A DNA stretch of 64,000 nt from the NCBI GenBank assembly GCA_002007465.1, contig LNAC01000687.1, positions 759,453 to 823,452 of the forward strand. Direction: 5' to 3'. The position numbers and the translations under genes were made by a program. The notes beneath the pieces were generated by a model, which made no database searches, was not told where the DNA came from, and saw only the letters and a list, made by a program, of their open reading frames with translations. Of this stretch, positions 23,532 through 33,819 are shown piece by piece; the stretch's first letter is position 1, and every line of letters begins with the position of its first letter. The stretch comes from Ailurus styani (lineage: Eukaryota; Chordata; Mammalia; Carnivora; Ailuridae).

Positions 23532-24849
23532 GGGAGTGTTGCCATCTTAACAATTGTAAGTGTTGTGACCCGTGAACACAAAATATCTTTCCATTTATTT
23601 AGGTCGTCTTTAATTTCTTTCAACAATGTTTGTAGTTTTCAGAGTGTAAGTTTTTCACTTCTTTTGTTAAATTCGTAATTATTTTATTTAAATATTTTAT
23701 TCTTTTCTATATTATTGCAAATTGAGTCATTTTATTAATTTCCATATTGTTCATTGCTAGTGTGTAGAAACACAGTCACTTTTGTATTTCGATCTTGTAC
23801 CCTGTATCCTTGACAAACTTGTTTGTTGTTTCTAATAATTTTTTTGTGGATTCTTTAGGATTTCCTACATACGGTACCATGTCATCTACAAATAGTCATA
23901 GTTTTACTTCTTCCTTTCCAATCTTGGCCTTCTAATTTTTACTTGTCTCATTGCCTAGTTTGAAATCCCCAGTACAGTATTAAATAGAAGTTGTGAGAAC
24001 AAACATTTTTGTTTTATTCCTGATCCCAGGGGGAAAGTATTCATTCTTTCATCATTAATACAATGTTAGCTATGGGTTTTTCATAGATGCCCTTTATTAG
24101 AGGGAGGAGGAGACTTTCATTCCTAGCTTGCTCTGTGTTTTTATGAAGAAAGGATATTAGATTTGTTAAATGCTTTTTCTGTGTCTATTGAGATGATCAT
24201 ATTGTTTTTGTCTTGATTCTATTGATATGGTGTACTACATTAATTGATTTTCAGATGTTGACCCAATTTTACATTCCTGGAATAAATCCCAGTTGGATTT
24301 GGTCATGTTGTATAGTGTATATGTGTATATGTATACACATACACACGTGTCACTGGATTTAGTTTTGACTTTGGAGCAGGGCAATGCTGGCCTCATAGAG
24401 TGAGTTAAGAAGTGTTCCCACCTCTTCTGTGTTTTGGTAAAGTTTGAGACTGATTGGTCTTATTTCCTTAAATACTTGGTAGAATTTACTAGTGACTCCA
24501 TCTGGTCCTCTACTCGTTGTTGGCAGTTTTGGGTTTGTTTTTCATTGACTCAACCTCTTGTTACAGATCTATTCAGATTTCCTATTTCTTCTCGAGTCAG
24601 GTTTGGTAGTTTGTGCTTCTAGGAATCGTCCACTTCACCTAATTATCTACTTTGTTGGCAGACAATCATTCATAGTATTCCCTTATAATCAGTTCTTATT
24701 CCTGTAAGGTCATTCATTGGTGGTATCTCATCTTTCATTCCTGATTTTAGTAATTTGAGTCTTCTCCCATTTTCTAGGTCAATTTTACTGAAGTTTTGTT
24801 AATTTTGTTGACTTCAAAGAATCAACTTTTGCTTTCATATAATTTTGAG

Positions 24850-24851
24850 TT

Positions 24852-24899
<48 letters not shown>

Positions 24900-24901
24900 T
24901 T
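24850..24901 (-). repeat. (TTTC)n microsatellite, GAAA on the minus strand
   Basis: About thirteen uninterrupted TTTC units inside antisense L1 sequence. It probably arose from the L1 A-rich coding strand. Confidence 0.95.
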
Positions 24902-26678
24902 TTATGGCCCAGGATATGCTCTGTCTTGGGATAAATTTTCTGGGCACTTGAAAAGAATGTGTATTCTGCTTCTTTGGGTAGTGCTATATGAATGTTCTTC
25001 GATCTTCCTGATTTTCTGTCCAGTTGTTCAATCAACTGTTGAGAGAGGAGTATTGAAGCTTCAACAATAATTGTCAATTTGTCTATTTCTCTACTCAGTT
25101 TTATCAGTTTCACATTACTTTCCAGCTCTTTTGTTTGGTGCACACGCATTCGTGATTGCTATATCTTCTTGATCGATTGACCCTTTTTATGGCTAGGCAA
25201 TATTTTCTTCTGTGCTTAGTAATTTTCTTAGGAAGTCTATTTTATGTGACATTAATACAGCCACTCTACTTAGTACATCTTAGTACTTAGTATCTCTCTT
25301 TCAACCTACACATGGTATTGTATTTGAAGTGAGTTGATTTTAAATAGCATATATTTAGGTTATATGTTTTTGCCTACTCTACTAATATCTGTTGTTTAAT
25401 TGTATTTAGACCATATACATCTAAAATAATGTAATTATTGATATGGTAAAGCTTAAGTCTGCCACTTGATTTTTGTTTCTGCTTGCACTCTCTCTCTTTT
25501 TGTTTCTTTGTTTATTTTTCCTGCCTTCCTATGGTTTATTTAAACATCTTTCAGAATTCCATTTTGAGTTATCTGTAGTGTTTTTGAGTGTATCTCTCTG
25601 TATAGCTTTTTAATGGTTGATCTAGGGTTACACTAAATACACATAACTCATCAAAGTCTACTGGTGTCTATATTTACCAGTTAGAATGAAGTATAGAAAC
25701 CTACCTCCCTTTATGTCCCTTTACTCTCTCCTAATTACAGTATAATTATCTTGGATATTTCCTCTAAATAAACTGAGAACCATTTTAGGCGGTGCAGTAA
25801 TTTTTGCTTCAAGCATTGAATATAACTTAGCAAACTCAAGAGGAGAAGGATTCTATTTATCAGGATTTTGTTTACCGTGTTCTTCTTTCCTGATATTTCA
25901 AGATTCCTTATTTTATCATTTCCTTTCTGCTTAAAGAACATCCTTTAGCCATTCTTTTAGGGTACATCTGCAGGTAATAAATTTCTTAGTTTTCCCGCAT
26001 CTGAGAATATATTTATTTCCTTTGTATTCCTGAAAAATCTATTCAGATACAGAATTTTGTGTTGACATTTTTTTTTCTTCCAGCACTTAAAAAAAGAAGT
26101 GCTACTTTCTCTGTTTTCCATGGTTTCTGATGAGGAATCTTTAGTCATTTGATTTTCCCCTATAGGTGAGGTGTCCTTTTTCTCTGATTCTTCACAATAT
26201 TTTTCTTTGACTTTAGTTTTCAGAAAATTAAGTACGATGTGTTTTCGTGTCAGTTTCTTTGGGTTTATCCTGTTTGGGATTCAGGCAACATCTTGAATCT
26301 TCAGGATTTTTGGTTTTGTTTTGTCTGCTAAATTGAGGAAATCTTCAGTTATTAATTCTTTGAATACTTTTTAAAAAAATCCCTACCATCTTTCTTTTCC
26401 TTTTGGGACTACAATGACATGGATGTTAAATCTTTAGTAATCATCATACATTTCCCCAAGGCTTTGTTCTCTTTATATTTTTTCCACATTCTCTCTCTTG
26501 TTCAGATGAAATAGTCCTCTTATTCTATCTTCAAATTTATTTACTCTTTCCTCTATCCCCTCCATTTTGCTGTTGAACAGAACTCTGGTCTGCTTAGTCC
26601 CATCTGTCTGTGTCAGAATGGGAAGCCCTCCTTGACATGAGGAGAAGCAGAAGAAAACTATAAGAAACTATAATTTAG

Positions 26679-26868
26679 GGGCGCCTGGATGGCTCAGTTG
26701 TTAAGTGTCTGCCTTCAGCTCAGGTCATGATCCCAGGGTCCTGGGATCAAGCCCCGCATCAGACTCCCTGCTGAGTGGGAAGCCTGGTTCTCCCTCTCCC
26801 ACTCCTCCTGCTGTGTTCCCTCTCTAGCTGTGTTCCTCCCTGTCAAATAAATAAAATCTTTAAAAAAA
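26679..26868 (+). mobile_element. CAN-SINE
   Basis: GGGGCGCCTGGATGGCTCAG to CAAATAAATAAAATC. ATATAATTTA-like flanks are seen on both sides. Confidence 0.9.
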
Positions 26869-27529
26869 GAGAAAATATAATTTAACTTTTATCTTCTTTA
26901 TACAGAATGACTTTTTAACAGTTAAAAATAAAGACAGAAGTCACATAGGGAAAACCTTAGTAGATTAAAATACTCAAAAATTCAAATTTTTATAACATCC
27001 TGAAAAAAAAAATCAGTAATAGATAGCAAGTGGCAAAAGGTGTGTACCACATACGTGACAGCAATTAATGTTTCTAACATATAAAGTGAGAAAAACATCA
27101 ACGCTCTGTATTTATGCAGATACACAGACAATTCACTAAAGAGGAAATAAAAGTAGACAATATAAATTGAAAAAAATTTAAACCACATTACTTTTCAAAG
27201 AAATGAGAGTTAAAGATCCCATTTGCTACCTACTCAATAAGTATAGTTTTAAAACTATGAATAGCCAATGCTGGTGACAGGCAATGAAAACACATACTCA
27301 GATAAGAGCTCTATGTGATACAACCACCTGGATGTGAGCTAAAATTCTTGGAAGAATTTTTCTTGAGGAAATCATTCAAAATACCAAGACTTACCTTGGT
27401 AGCAGTATTATTGCTAACAGAAAAATCATCTTTTATCAAAGTATGTCTTGAGGGATGGTTATATAATTAATCATCATCATTAATGTTAATTCATCATTCA
27501 CCTTGAGCCAGGAAATGCTGTCCACTAAC

Positions 27530-27660
27530 TTCCTTGACAACCCTTTGATGTTAAGTCCATTATCATCCCCATTTTATAGAACCTCAGATATGCCCTAGTC
27601 ACATACCATCCCTGGGAATGGTGGAGATAGATTCCATCTTGCCTCTGTCCAACCCCTGAG
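27530..27660 (+). repeat. MIR fragment
   Basis: GTTAAGTCCATTATCATCCCCATTTTATAG resembles the MIR core. It lies just before the SINE at 27695-27875. Confidence 0.5.
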
Positions 27661-27694
27661 ACCATCTTCCAGGCAATTAGACACAGTAATAATT

Positions 27695-27875
27695 TTTTTA
27701 AAGATTTTATTTATTTATTTGACACAGAGAGAGAGATTACGAGTAGGCAGAGAGAGGAGGAAGCAGGCTCCCTGCGGAGCAGAGAGCCCGATGCAGGCCT
27801 CGATCCCAGGATCCTGAGATCATGACCTGAGCCAAAGGTAGAGGCTTTAACCCACTGAGCCACCCAGGCGCCCAC
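27695..27875 (-). mobile_element. CAN-SINE with perfect target-site duplication
   Basis: AGACACAGTAATAATT occurs immediately before and after it. Body of the mustelid-like type. Confidence 0.93.
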
Positions 27876-27896
27876 AGACACAGTAATAATTATGAG

Positions 27897-28042
27897 GGTT
27901 TTTGTTTTGTTTTGTTTTGTTTAAGTAGGCTCCATGCCCAGTGTGGAGCCCAATGAGGGACTCAAACCCACAACCCTGAGATCAAGACCTGAGCTGAGAT
28001 CAAGAGTCAAAACTTAACCGATTGAGCCACCCAGGTGCCCCC
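27897..28042 (-). mobile_element. Short tRNA-type CAN-SINE, reverse orientation
   Basis: From a (GTTTT)n tail to GATTGAGCCACCCAGGTGCCC. It lacks the TC-rich body. Confidence 0.85.
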
Positions 28043-28044
28043 AT

Positions 28045-31000
28045 GAGAGTGTTTTTTAACAAGAGTGTAGACATGTTTATATTATGATGCTAAATGAAAA
28101 AAGAGAATCTAGAATCACTTTATGATTTCAAGTGGGAAGAATCTAAAATTGTTGCAAAATGCAGTATGCAGAGAAGGAAATAATCAGAGAAGGAAGGGGT
28201 TTAGGGAGAGGAGGTGGGCCATCGAAGCAGGGCAGACATGAGGGGTGAGGAGTGGGAATGTGGTGGACGGCCAGTTTTTGACCCTAAGGGCACTACTGCC
28301 ATTGGCTGACCTCCTCCAGGCTCCCAAAAGGGGCTTGGACTATGCAAAGCCCACCACCTGGTACAGTCCATAAAGACATGAGGGTTCTACAGGACCCTAG
28401 GTCTCTGTAAACCAGAGCTCCCTGCTCCTCACTCCTCTACCCACTGGAGAATTTAAAAGTAGAATGTCCTCCAATTTGGAGAGCCAGTGACACCTGCTTT
28501 GAGGACGGAAGTCAGAAGAGCCGCAAAGGTCAAGGGAGTCAGAGAGGACATCTCAGGACCCCATAGGTTGCTGAAGAATGGCAGCAGAGGGCCCAGGATG
28601 GGTGATGGCCTCCCCTCCAAACTTGCAGCCCCCATTGTGGAGGCTTTCATTACCAACAGGGAAACTAAGGCAAGGAGAGGTCAATTCACTAGTCTGAATT
28701 GTGAATTCACTAGCTATTTGTCAAAAGGTGTTCTGCACATCATTGCAAACCCCTGCCCCCCTCTTAGGCCCCCAGAACAGGGCCAAGCGATCTGAAGATT
28801 CATGCTGCCTCTGGGCAGCTACCAAGAAAGGGCACGGGGGCGGGGGGTGGTGTTCTGTGATCAGAGACTCCACAAATATCTGCTGCACTGGAGGAAAACA
28901 TCCTTAACTGTTTTGAAGCCAAAAGATAGAAGGAACGTTGTTTTTCACTTCCTTTGAAATGAAATTGGCGACTAGGAGCTTCCCAAACCCCAATCCCCAG
29001 GAACCTGGAGCCTAAATTTAGATTGTCCTTGGAAGGTCACTGGATCACCCTGGTGCAGGGTCAGTCGGCAGCTGCTCAAGATAAACTTGGCTTTTATGCT
29101 GATTCAGGCCTTTCCCTCACACAATTAATAAGATCCTGCCTCACTTCCCCTGGGAAAGCAGAACAATACCAGTAGATGAGCAGGTGGCCTTGGCTGGCGC
29201 CCTGGCCTGGGAGCCCCTCTCCAGAGATCAGGGAGTCATGGCCCTGCCCAGCCCTAGACCCCTGTGACCTCAGCCGGCAGGCCCTTGCCCACTATCTTGC
29301 CCCAGCCTCACGGAGCTCCATGTGCCCCCCAGTCACCGTGCCCCTTGCCACTTCTGGACTCTCGCATGGAACTTCTTTCCTGGATCTTGGCTGAACTCTC
29401 ACCTCCTTAGGGAGGGCTCTGTCTCTCTGCATTGCACTGCCATCTCTCTACCCCATGGCCATGGGCACACCTGAAAGGGCCCTACCCAATTACCGGCTGA
29501 GGGCAGGAGCTTGCTGGGTGTGTCCTCCACCCAGAGACAGAGCTCAGTATGAAGCAGGTGGTCAGGAGACCACCATGAGTGGAAGGGAAGCCAGGCACAT
29601 CTCATGCCCCTCCTAGGTCTGGGCTGGGCTTCTCTGAGGGGGCTTTGGTTCCACGGCAGGCCTGGGCCACAGCCAACACAGTAGTGTTGAGATAGAAATC
29701 AGATGGTGATAGGTGGAGACTGAGACCTTTCCATCAAGTCCCCCAAATACTGTGAAGCTGTCCGCAAAGAGATGGAGGCTCGCTGGAGCCACCCTAGGGT
29801 GCCAGCCTGGGGGTGAACCCTGGGATAGGCCCGTGGTGGTGGAGAGGGAGGGCCAGGTGGGCAGGCAGAGGGGGAGATCCAGCTCCAAGCTGGCTAGAAG
29901 GGGTGGCATGGCCAGAGGTCAGCCATGAATCACAGGAAGCCCCTCGCCAGGGAGAGGTGCATGAAGAGGGCCCCTGCAAGGAAGCTCATTCCTGGGTAGT
30001 GATGGGGAAATCCAGTAAATGGGCGGACAGTTCCAACTTGGGCCTCTGGGAGCAAGGCTGGGGGACAGGGGCAGAAAGGCATCCAAGAGCAAGTGATCTC
30101 AGCAGCACAACTTAAATGAGCAGCCTCCACCTGAGGGACACACTGCAGGCCTGAGGCCAAGGGTGAGAGACAGACCAGCCTGAGGGCCCAGAGAAAGGTT
30201 AAGTCTGGATAGAGCATGGAGCGTGTGCTTCTGGACTGGCCAGGCCCAAGGCAGGCAGGCAGATGTCACCCTGGGCAGCTCCCATGACTCAGCGCTTTGT
30301 CCACGGGCAGTGTGAGCCATGATGTGGGTTTCAGGCATTGTGTGACTCAGGAGAGGGGCCTGCCAGAATGGCTTACCTGCCCTGAGGGGAACAGCCTGAG
30401 TGGGCAAGGATGGGGCCCAGCTGAGGAGGCTACAGTTGTCCTGGGAAGAGAGCAGTATGGAGTGTGGGGGGAGACCTTGGGCAAGGTCCCTGGCCTCGGG
30501 CCAGGAGGGAGCAGGACTGGGAGGGCTGGGTGCGTGGTACGGCTGGACTCCCTGGAGTGGACTAGAGGAGGGGACGTCTAGGAATGTGGGGGGAGAATGG
30601 CCAAGGAGTTTGCAGCAGGAGGGAAGCAGTGAGGGGATGGCTGGGAGGAGCCAGTGGTCCACACAGCCCCATCCTGTGCAGGGACCACGGAGGCTGGAGG
30701 GTGAGGAAAGGGGTAAAACTTCTTCCCTCCCTCCCACCTTCATACTCAGGGCCCAGCAAACTTGACTTGGGTGCCTCCCCATGCTGGATGAACAGGGTAT
30801 TGGCCTTATCTCACAGCCATATGCAGAGGGAGAAGGAAGCGCGTCCCAGGAGGGACAGGTTTATCAAAACTCCTAGGCTGTGGCTGACCTCAATGTCCAG
30901 GCCTTCTCTGTGGAGAGCCCTGCCCAGCAGACCCAAGTACCTTGGACCAGAAGAAAGAACCAGGGTCCCAGCCACCTCAGTCCAAGACAGAGTACAGACT

Positions 31001-31850
31001 TTGCTGGAAACAAAAGGACTGATGGGGAGTGGAGGGAGCTGTCAGAACAGGGCTGGTGCCCCCATGGGGTTCTGGGCTGCAGGGACTGGTGCCCCCACCT
31101 GAGTCTCAGGGGGGCCCAATGTCCATCCCAGCGGGCCTTTCGAGAAACGGCTGGGCCATTGTGCAGAAGAATGCCCGGAAATCCCGAGCCTCCCGCCTCT
31201 AGCGAGGATGGGGGCTCTTCCTTCTGGCCAGGAAACTCCAAGTTGGCTTCCGGAGGGTGGCCTGGGGACGGGGGTGCCAGGGGTACCACCACCGGTGGGA
31301 GGGCAGAACACAGCACCTCTGTGTCCCGTTTTGTTTCTCCTCTCTGAGGGCTAGAGTAGGCCCCCAAGCCTGGGGCCATGGGCTGCTCCTAGGAGGATAC
31401 CAGTTTGTTGAGTCACTGGAGAACACTGGGGACTTCCCGAAGTGGTGTCGCCTGAGCTGGGCCTCAGAGGATGGGGGATGGGAAGCATCTCAGGAAGAGG
31501 AGCGACCAGTGCAGAGGTTGAGAGATCTGGGAAGTCCCGGCTGCAGGGGCCGAGTGAGGGTCTCCGGAGGTGGTGGTAAGGCCCCTGTTCCACCTGCTTC
31601 CTGTTGGGGCCTCAGGCCCCAGCGAGGCGGCGATCTGCTGGGCACTGGCGCTAGTCAGGACCTGGGGCTGGAGATTCCAGCCTGACCCACACAGCTGGCC
31701 TCTTGGTTTCTGCGAGACACAATGCCAGACTCAGGGGGAAACCGCGCAGTAAGGGCGTGGAGAAGGGGTCAGGGAGGGGATTGGACCCCAGGGCGAGATC
31801 CTGTAGTAATAGGCCGAGCTGCGCTTGGCTAACCCAGGAAAGGGGGGCCC
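28045..31850. other. Repeat-poor GC-rich region upstream of CLDN5
   Basis: About 3.8 kb without any SINE, L1 or LTR I can recognise, in a window otherwise dense with them. Open frames occur on both strands, which GC-rich DNA produces by chance, and none resembles a known protein. A small cluster at 29079-29107 has a GATA-type AGATAA and a MARE-like TGCTGATTCAG. Plausible regulatory DNA for CLDN5, by inference only. Confidence 0.4.
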
Positions 31851-33400
31851 AAGAGTCCCTCACGCAAACCTCTGCGCGACGGTGATGGTGGGGGCTCCCG
31901 CGGACCTTGGCCAGGCAAGAGTGGAGCTGGCCTGGGCGGTAGAGACCTTCCCTCTCACTCCGAGATGTAGCGGGGGCAAGCTGATGCAGTCATGCGGCTC
32001 CTGAAATGGAGAGGCTGGGACGCAGGGGGGTGGCCCGGGGAGCGCGCGCCAGCCACCCCAAGTCAGTCCGGAACGAGCTCTGGACAGCAGCGGGTGAAGG
32101 GCTCGGGGGCGGCGGCCGGGCGGGGAGCGGTCCCGGCGCCGTCCGCTCCCCCCAAGGGCAGTGGTTTCCCTAACTCCAGCGGCCGGGGGCGCCTGTGATT
32201 GGCTAAGGGCCGATGGCCGGCGCGCGGATTGGCTGCTCGGGGACCAGGGGCCGGGCCCGCGGGGCAGAGTCCGCCCCCGAACCTTCAAATGGGAAGCCCC
32301 CGACAGGCGCCCGCAGACCCGAGGCAGTGCCGCAGACTTGCCGGGACCGCGGGCAGGAGGCGGTGAGCCGAGCGCCCGGGCGCAGAGGCACCAGGGCGGG
32401 TTCAGGGCGCCAAGCCGCTCAACCGAGGCACCGCCGCGGCCCGCCCGGAGGCCCGGGGCCGTCGGGCGCCCGTCTCGCCTCCAGCCATGGGGTCGGCGGC
32501 GCTGGAGATCCTCGGCCTGGTGCTGTGCCTGGTGGGCTGGGTGGGCCTGATCCTGGCGTGCGGGCTGCCCATGTGGCAGGTGACTGCCTTCCTGGACCAC
32601 AACATCGTGACGGCGCAGACCACCTGGAAGGGGCTGTGGATGTCGTGCGTGGTGCAGAGCACCGGGCACATGCAGTGCAAGGTGTACGACTCGGTGCTGG
32701 CACTGAGCACTGAGGTGCAGGCGGCGCGGGCGCTCACCGTGGGCGCGGTGCTGCTGGCGCTCGTCGCGCTCTTCGTGACCCTGGCGGGCGCGCAGTGCAC
32801 CACCTGCGTGGCCCCCGGCCCGGCCAAGGCGCGGGTGGCCCTTACGGGCGGCGCGCTCTACGCGCTCTGCGGGCTGCTGGCGCTCGTGCCGCTCTGCTGG
32901 TTCGCCAACATCGTGGTCCGCGAGTTCTACGACCCGACGGTGCCCATGTCGCAGAAGTACGAGCTGGGCGCGGCGCTGTACATCGGCTGGGCGGCTTCGG
33001 CGCTGCTCATGTGCGGCGGCGGCCTCGTGTGCTGCGGCGCCTGGGTCTGCGCCGGCCGCCCCGACTTCAGCTTCCCAGTCAAGTACTCGGCGTCGCGGCG
33101 GCCCACGGCCACCGGCGACTACGACAAGAAGAACTACGTCTGAGGGCGCCGGACTCGGCGGGGCCCCTCGCGCTAGCCACTCCCACGAGCCTGACGAATG
33201 GCTTAGGGGAGCCCCGCATGGACCGCAGCCGAGGCGAGGCCGCCCCGCGCGGTTTCCGCGGAACGGCCGAGCTCTGTGCCTGGACGTGGCGCACCGACCG
33301 AGACCCTGCTCGCGCCCGCAGCCGGTTCTCTCCAATAGCCACTAGCCGGGCTGTGGGCCGCGCCCTGCCCTGAGCAGGAGCCACGCACTTGGGAGGACTT
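31850..33400. promoter_or_regulatory. CLDN5: CpG-island-like block over the CLDN5 promoter and coding exon
   Basis: Base composition rises sharply and CG dinucleotides become dense from about 31.85 kb to 33.4 kb, unlike the flanks. Two ATTGG boxes (inverted CCAAT) are at 32198-32202 and 32228-32232, about 30 bases apart. GC boxes surround them, and a weak TATA-like TTCAAAT is at 32284-32290. These suggest transcription starting near 32.3 kb, giving a 5' UTR of about 150-200 bases. The exact start site is inferred, not seen. Confidence 0.7.
32487..33143 (+). CDS. CLDN5: Claudin-5, complete single-exon coding region
   Basis: Encodes a 218-residue four-pass tight-junction protein. In mammals claudin-5 forms the paracellular seal between endothelial cells, notably at the blood-brain barrier. 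Seen directly: a first membrane segment at about residues 8-28; an extracellular loop with the claudin signature W30, G49-L50-W51, C54 and C64, closed by R81; further membrane segments at about 82-102, 118-140 and 161-185; and a cytoplasmic tail from about 190 ending in Tyr-Val, the PDZ-binding terminus used for ZO proteins. Length and sequence match claudin-5 rather than other claudins. The start ATG has G at -3 and G at +4. Reading upstream in the same frame there is no ATG before a TGA at 32364-32366, so this start is secure. The gene converges on CDC45, as in human 22q11.2. No frameshift or missing key residue is seen. Confidence 0.98.
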   Translation: MGSAALEILGLVLCLVGWVGLILACGLPMWQVTAFLDHNIVTAQTTWKGLWMSCVVQSTGHMQCKVYDSVLALSTEVQAARALTVGAVLLALVALFVTLAGAQCTTCVAPGPAKARVALTGGALYALCGLLALVPLCWFANIVVREFYDPTVPMSQKYELGAALYIGWAASALLMCGGGLVCCGAWVCAGRPDFSFPVKYSASRRPTATGDYDKKNYV

Positions 33401-33815
33401 GCTCAGTTTCTTTTTCTGTGCGCAGAGCTTGCTCCGATGTGGGTGGGGCTCGGTTCCCCTTGGCTGAGTGGACAATGGACTGAAATGCCAATTCCCTCCC
33501 GGACCCTCAGGGTCTTGGATGCCGTGATCCTCCCCAGTAGCTCCTGCTGATTCCAGCAGAGCAGACGGAGAGCCCAGGGGTCCCAGCCTGGGCTGCCGGA
33601 GGGATGTATACAGCTGGTCTTTACTCCAACAGCGGGGCCTGAACCCAGGGGGACTAAAAGACTTGGCCTGGACCTCTCTGCCTCACCCCCGCAGCTCCCC
33701 AGGAGACGCTTATGGGCACCAGATCCTGAGTGTGGAGCTGGTGCCCTGCCCTCCTTTGCGGCTTGTGGGGAGGGTAAGAATTTGCTTAGTAAATGGTTTG
33801 AATACCCTCCCACCT
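33144..33815 (+). other. CLDN5: CLDN5 3' untranslated region (inferred)
   Basis: Single-copy sequence runs from the stop codon to a probable polyadenylation site near 33.81 kb. No AATAAA occurs here. The best candidate is AGTAAA at 33788-33793, followed by a T/GT-rich stretch (CCTGTGTCCTGTCCTCTGTCC) about 20-45 bases on. The resulting mRNA of roughly 1.5 kb fits a short claudin-5 transcript. Confidence 0.6.
33788..33793 (+). terminator. CLDN5: Candidate CLDN5 polyadenylation signal AGTAAA
   Basis: AGTAAA is a recognised weaker variant of AATAAA. It is followed by TGGTTTGAATACCC and a T/GT-rich downstream element. No canonical signal is closer to the stop codon. Confidence 0.5.
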
Positions 33816-33819
33816 GTGT

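Larger units (their letters stand above)
19270..26620 (-). mobile_element. Large composite of L1 fragments, mostly reverse orientation
   Basis: Antisense L1 blocks run almost without break. They include 19.9-20.3 kb (GGACATTTGGGTTATTTCCAG, CAATTGCTGGACTATATG), a second copy of the same 3' region at 21.55-22.08 kb (GGTGGACATTTGGGTTGTTTCC), another 3' end at 22.76-23.01 kb (TTTACTGAGATATAATTGAC), and ORF2 at 23.03-26.6 kb. Repeated 3' ends show several insertions, some nested. No frame longer than about 100 codons survives. SINEs at 19428, 20330, 20852, 21168 and 23338 interrupt it. Confidence 0.8.

Noticed and set aside
24850..24901. Possible CRISPR-like or satellite array
   Set aside because: It is a simple tetranucleotide microsatellite. 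There are no spacers and this is a vertebrate genome.
30099..30782. 227-codon minus-strand frame upstream of CLDN5
   Set aside because: GC-rich single-copy DNA gives long frames on both strands here. No domain, signal or splice support was recognised.
32213..32713. 166-codon frame starting upstream of CLDN5
   Set aside because: It is in a different frame from the claudin coding sequence and comes from the GC-rich 5' region. No family resemblance.
31860..33335. 491-codon open frame on the minus strand opposite CLDN5
   Set aside because: It is the antisense shadow of a GC-rich coding exon, where stop codons are rare. The translation is Arg/Ala/Gly/Pro-rich with no recognisable domain.
32795..33373. 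192-codon plus-strand frame overlapping CLDN5
   Set aside because: Out-of-frame reading of the claudin-5 exon, rich in Arg and Ala. The claudin frame carries all family motifs.
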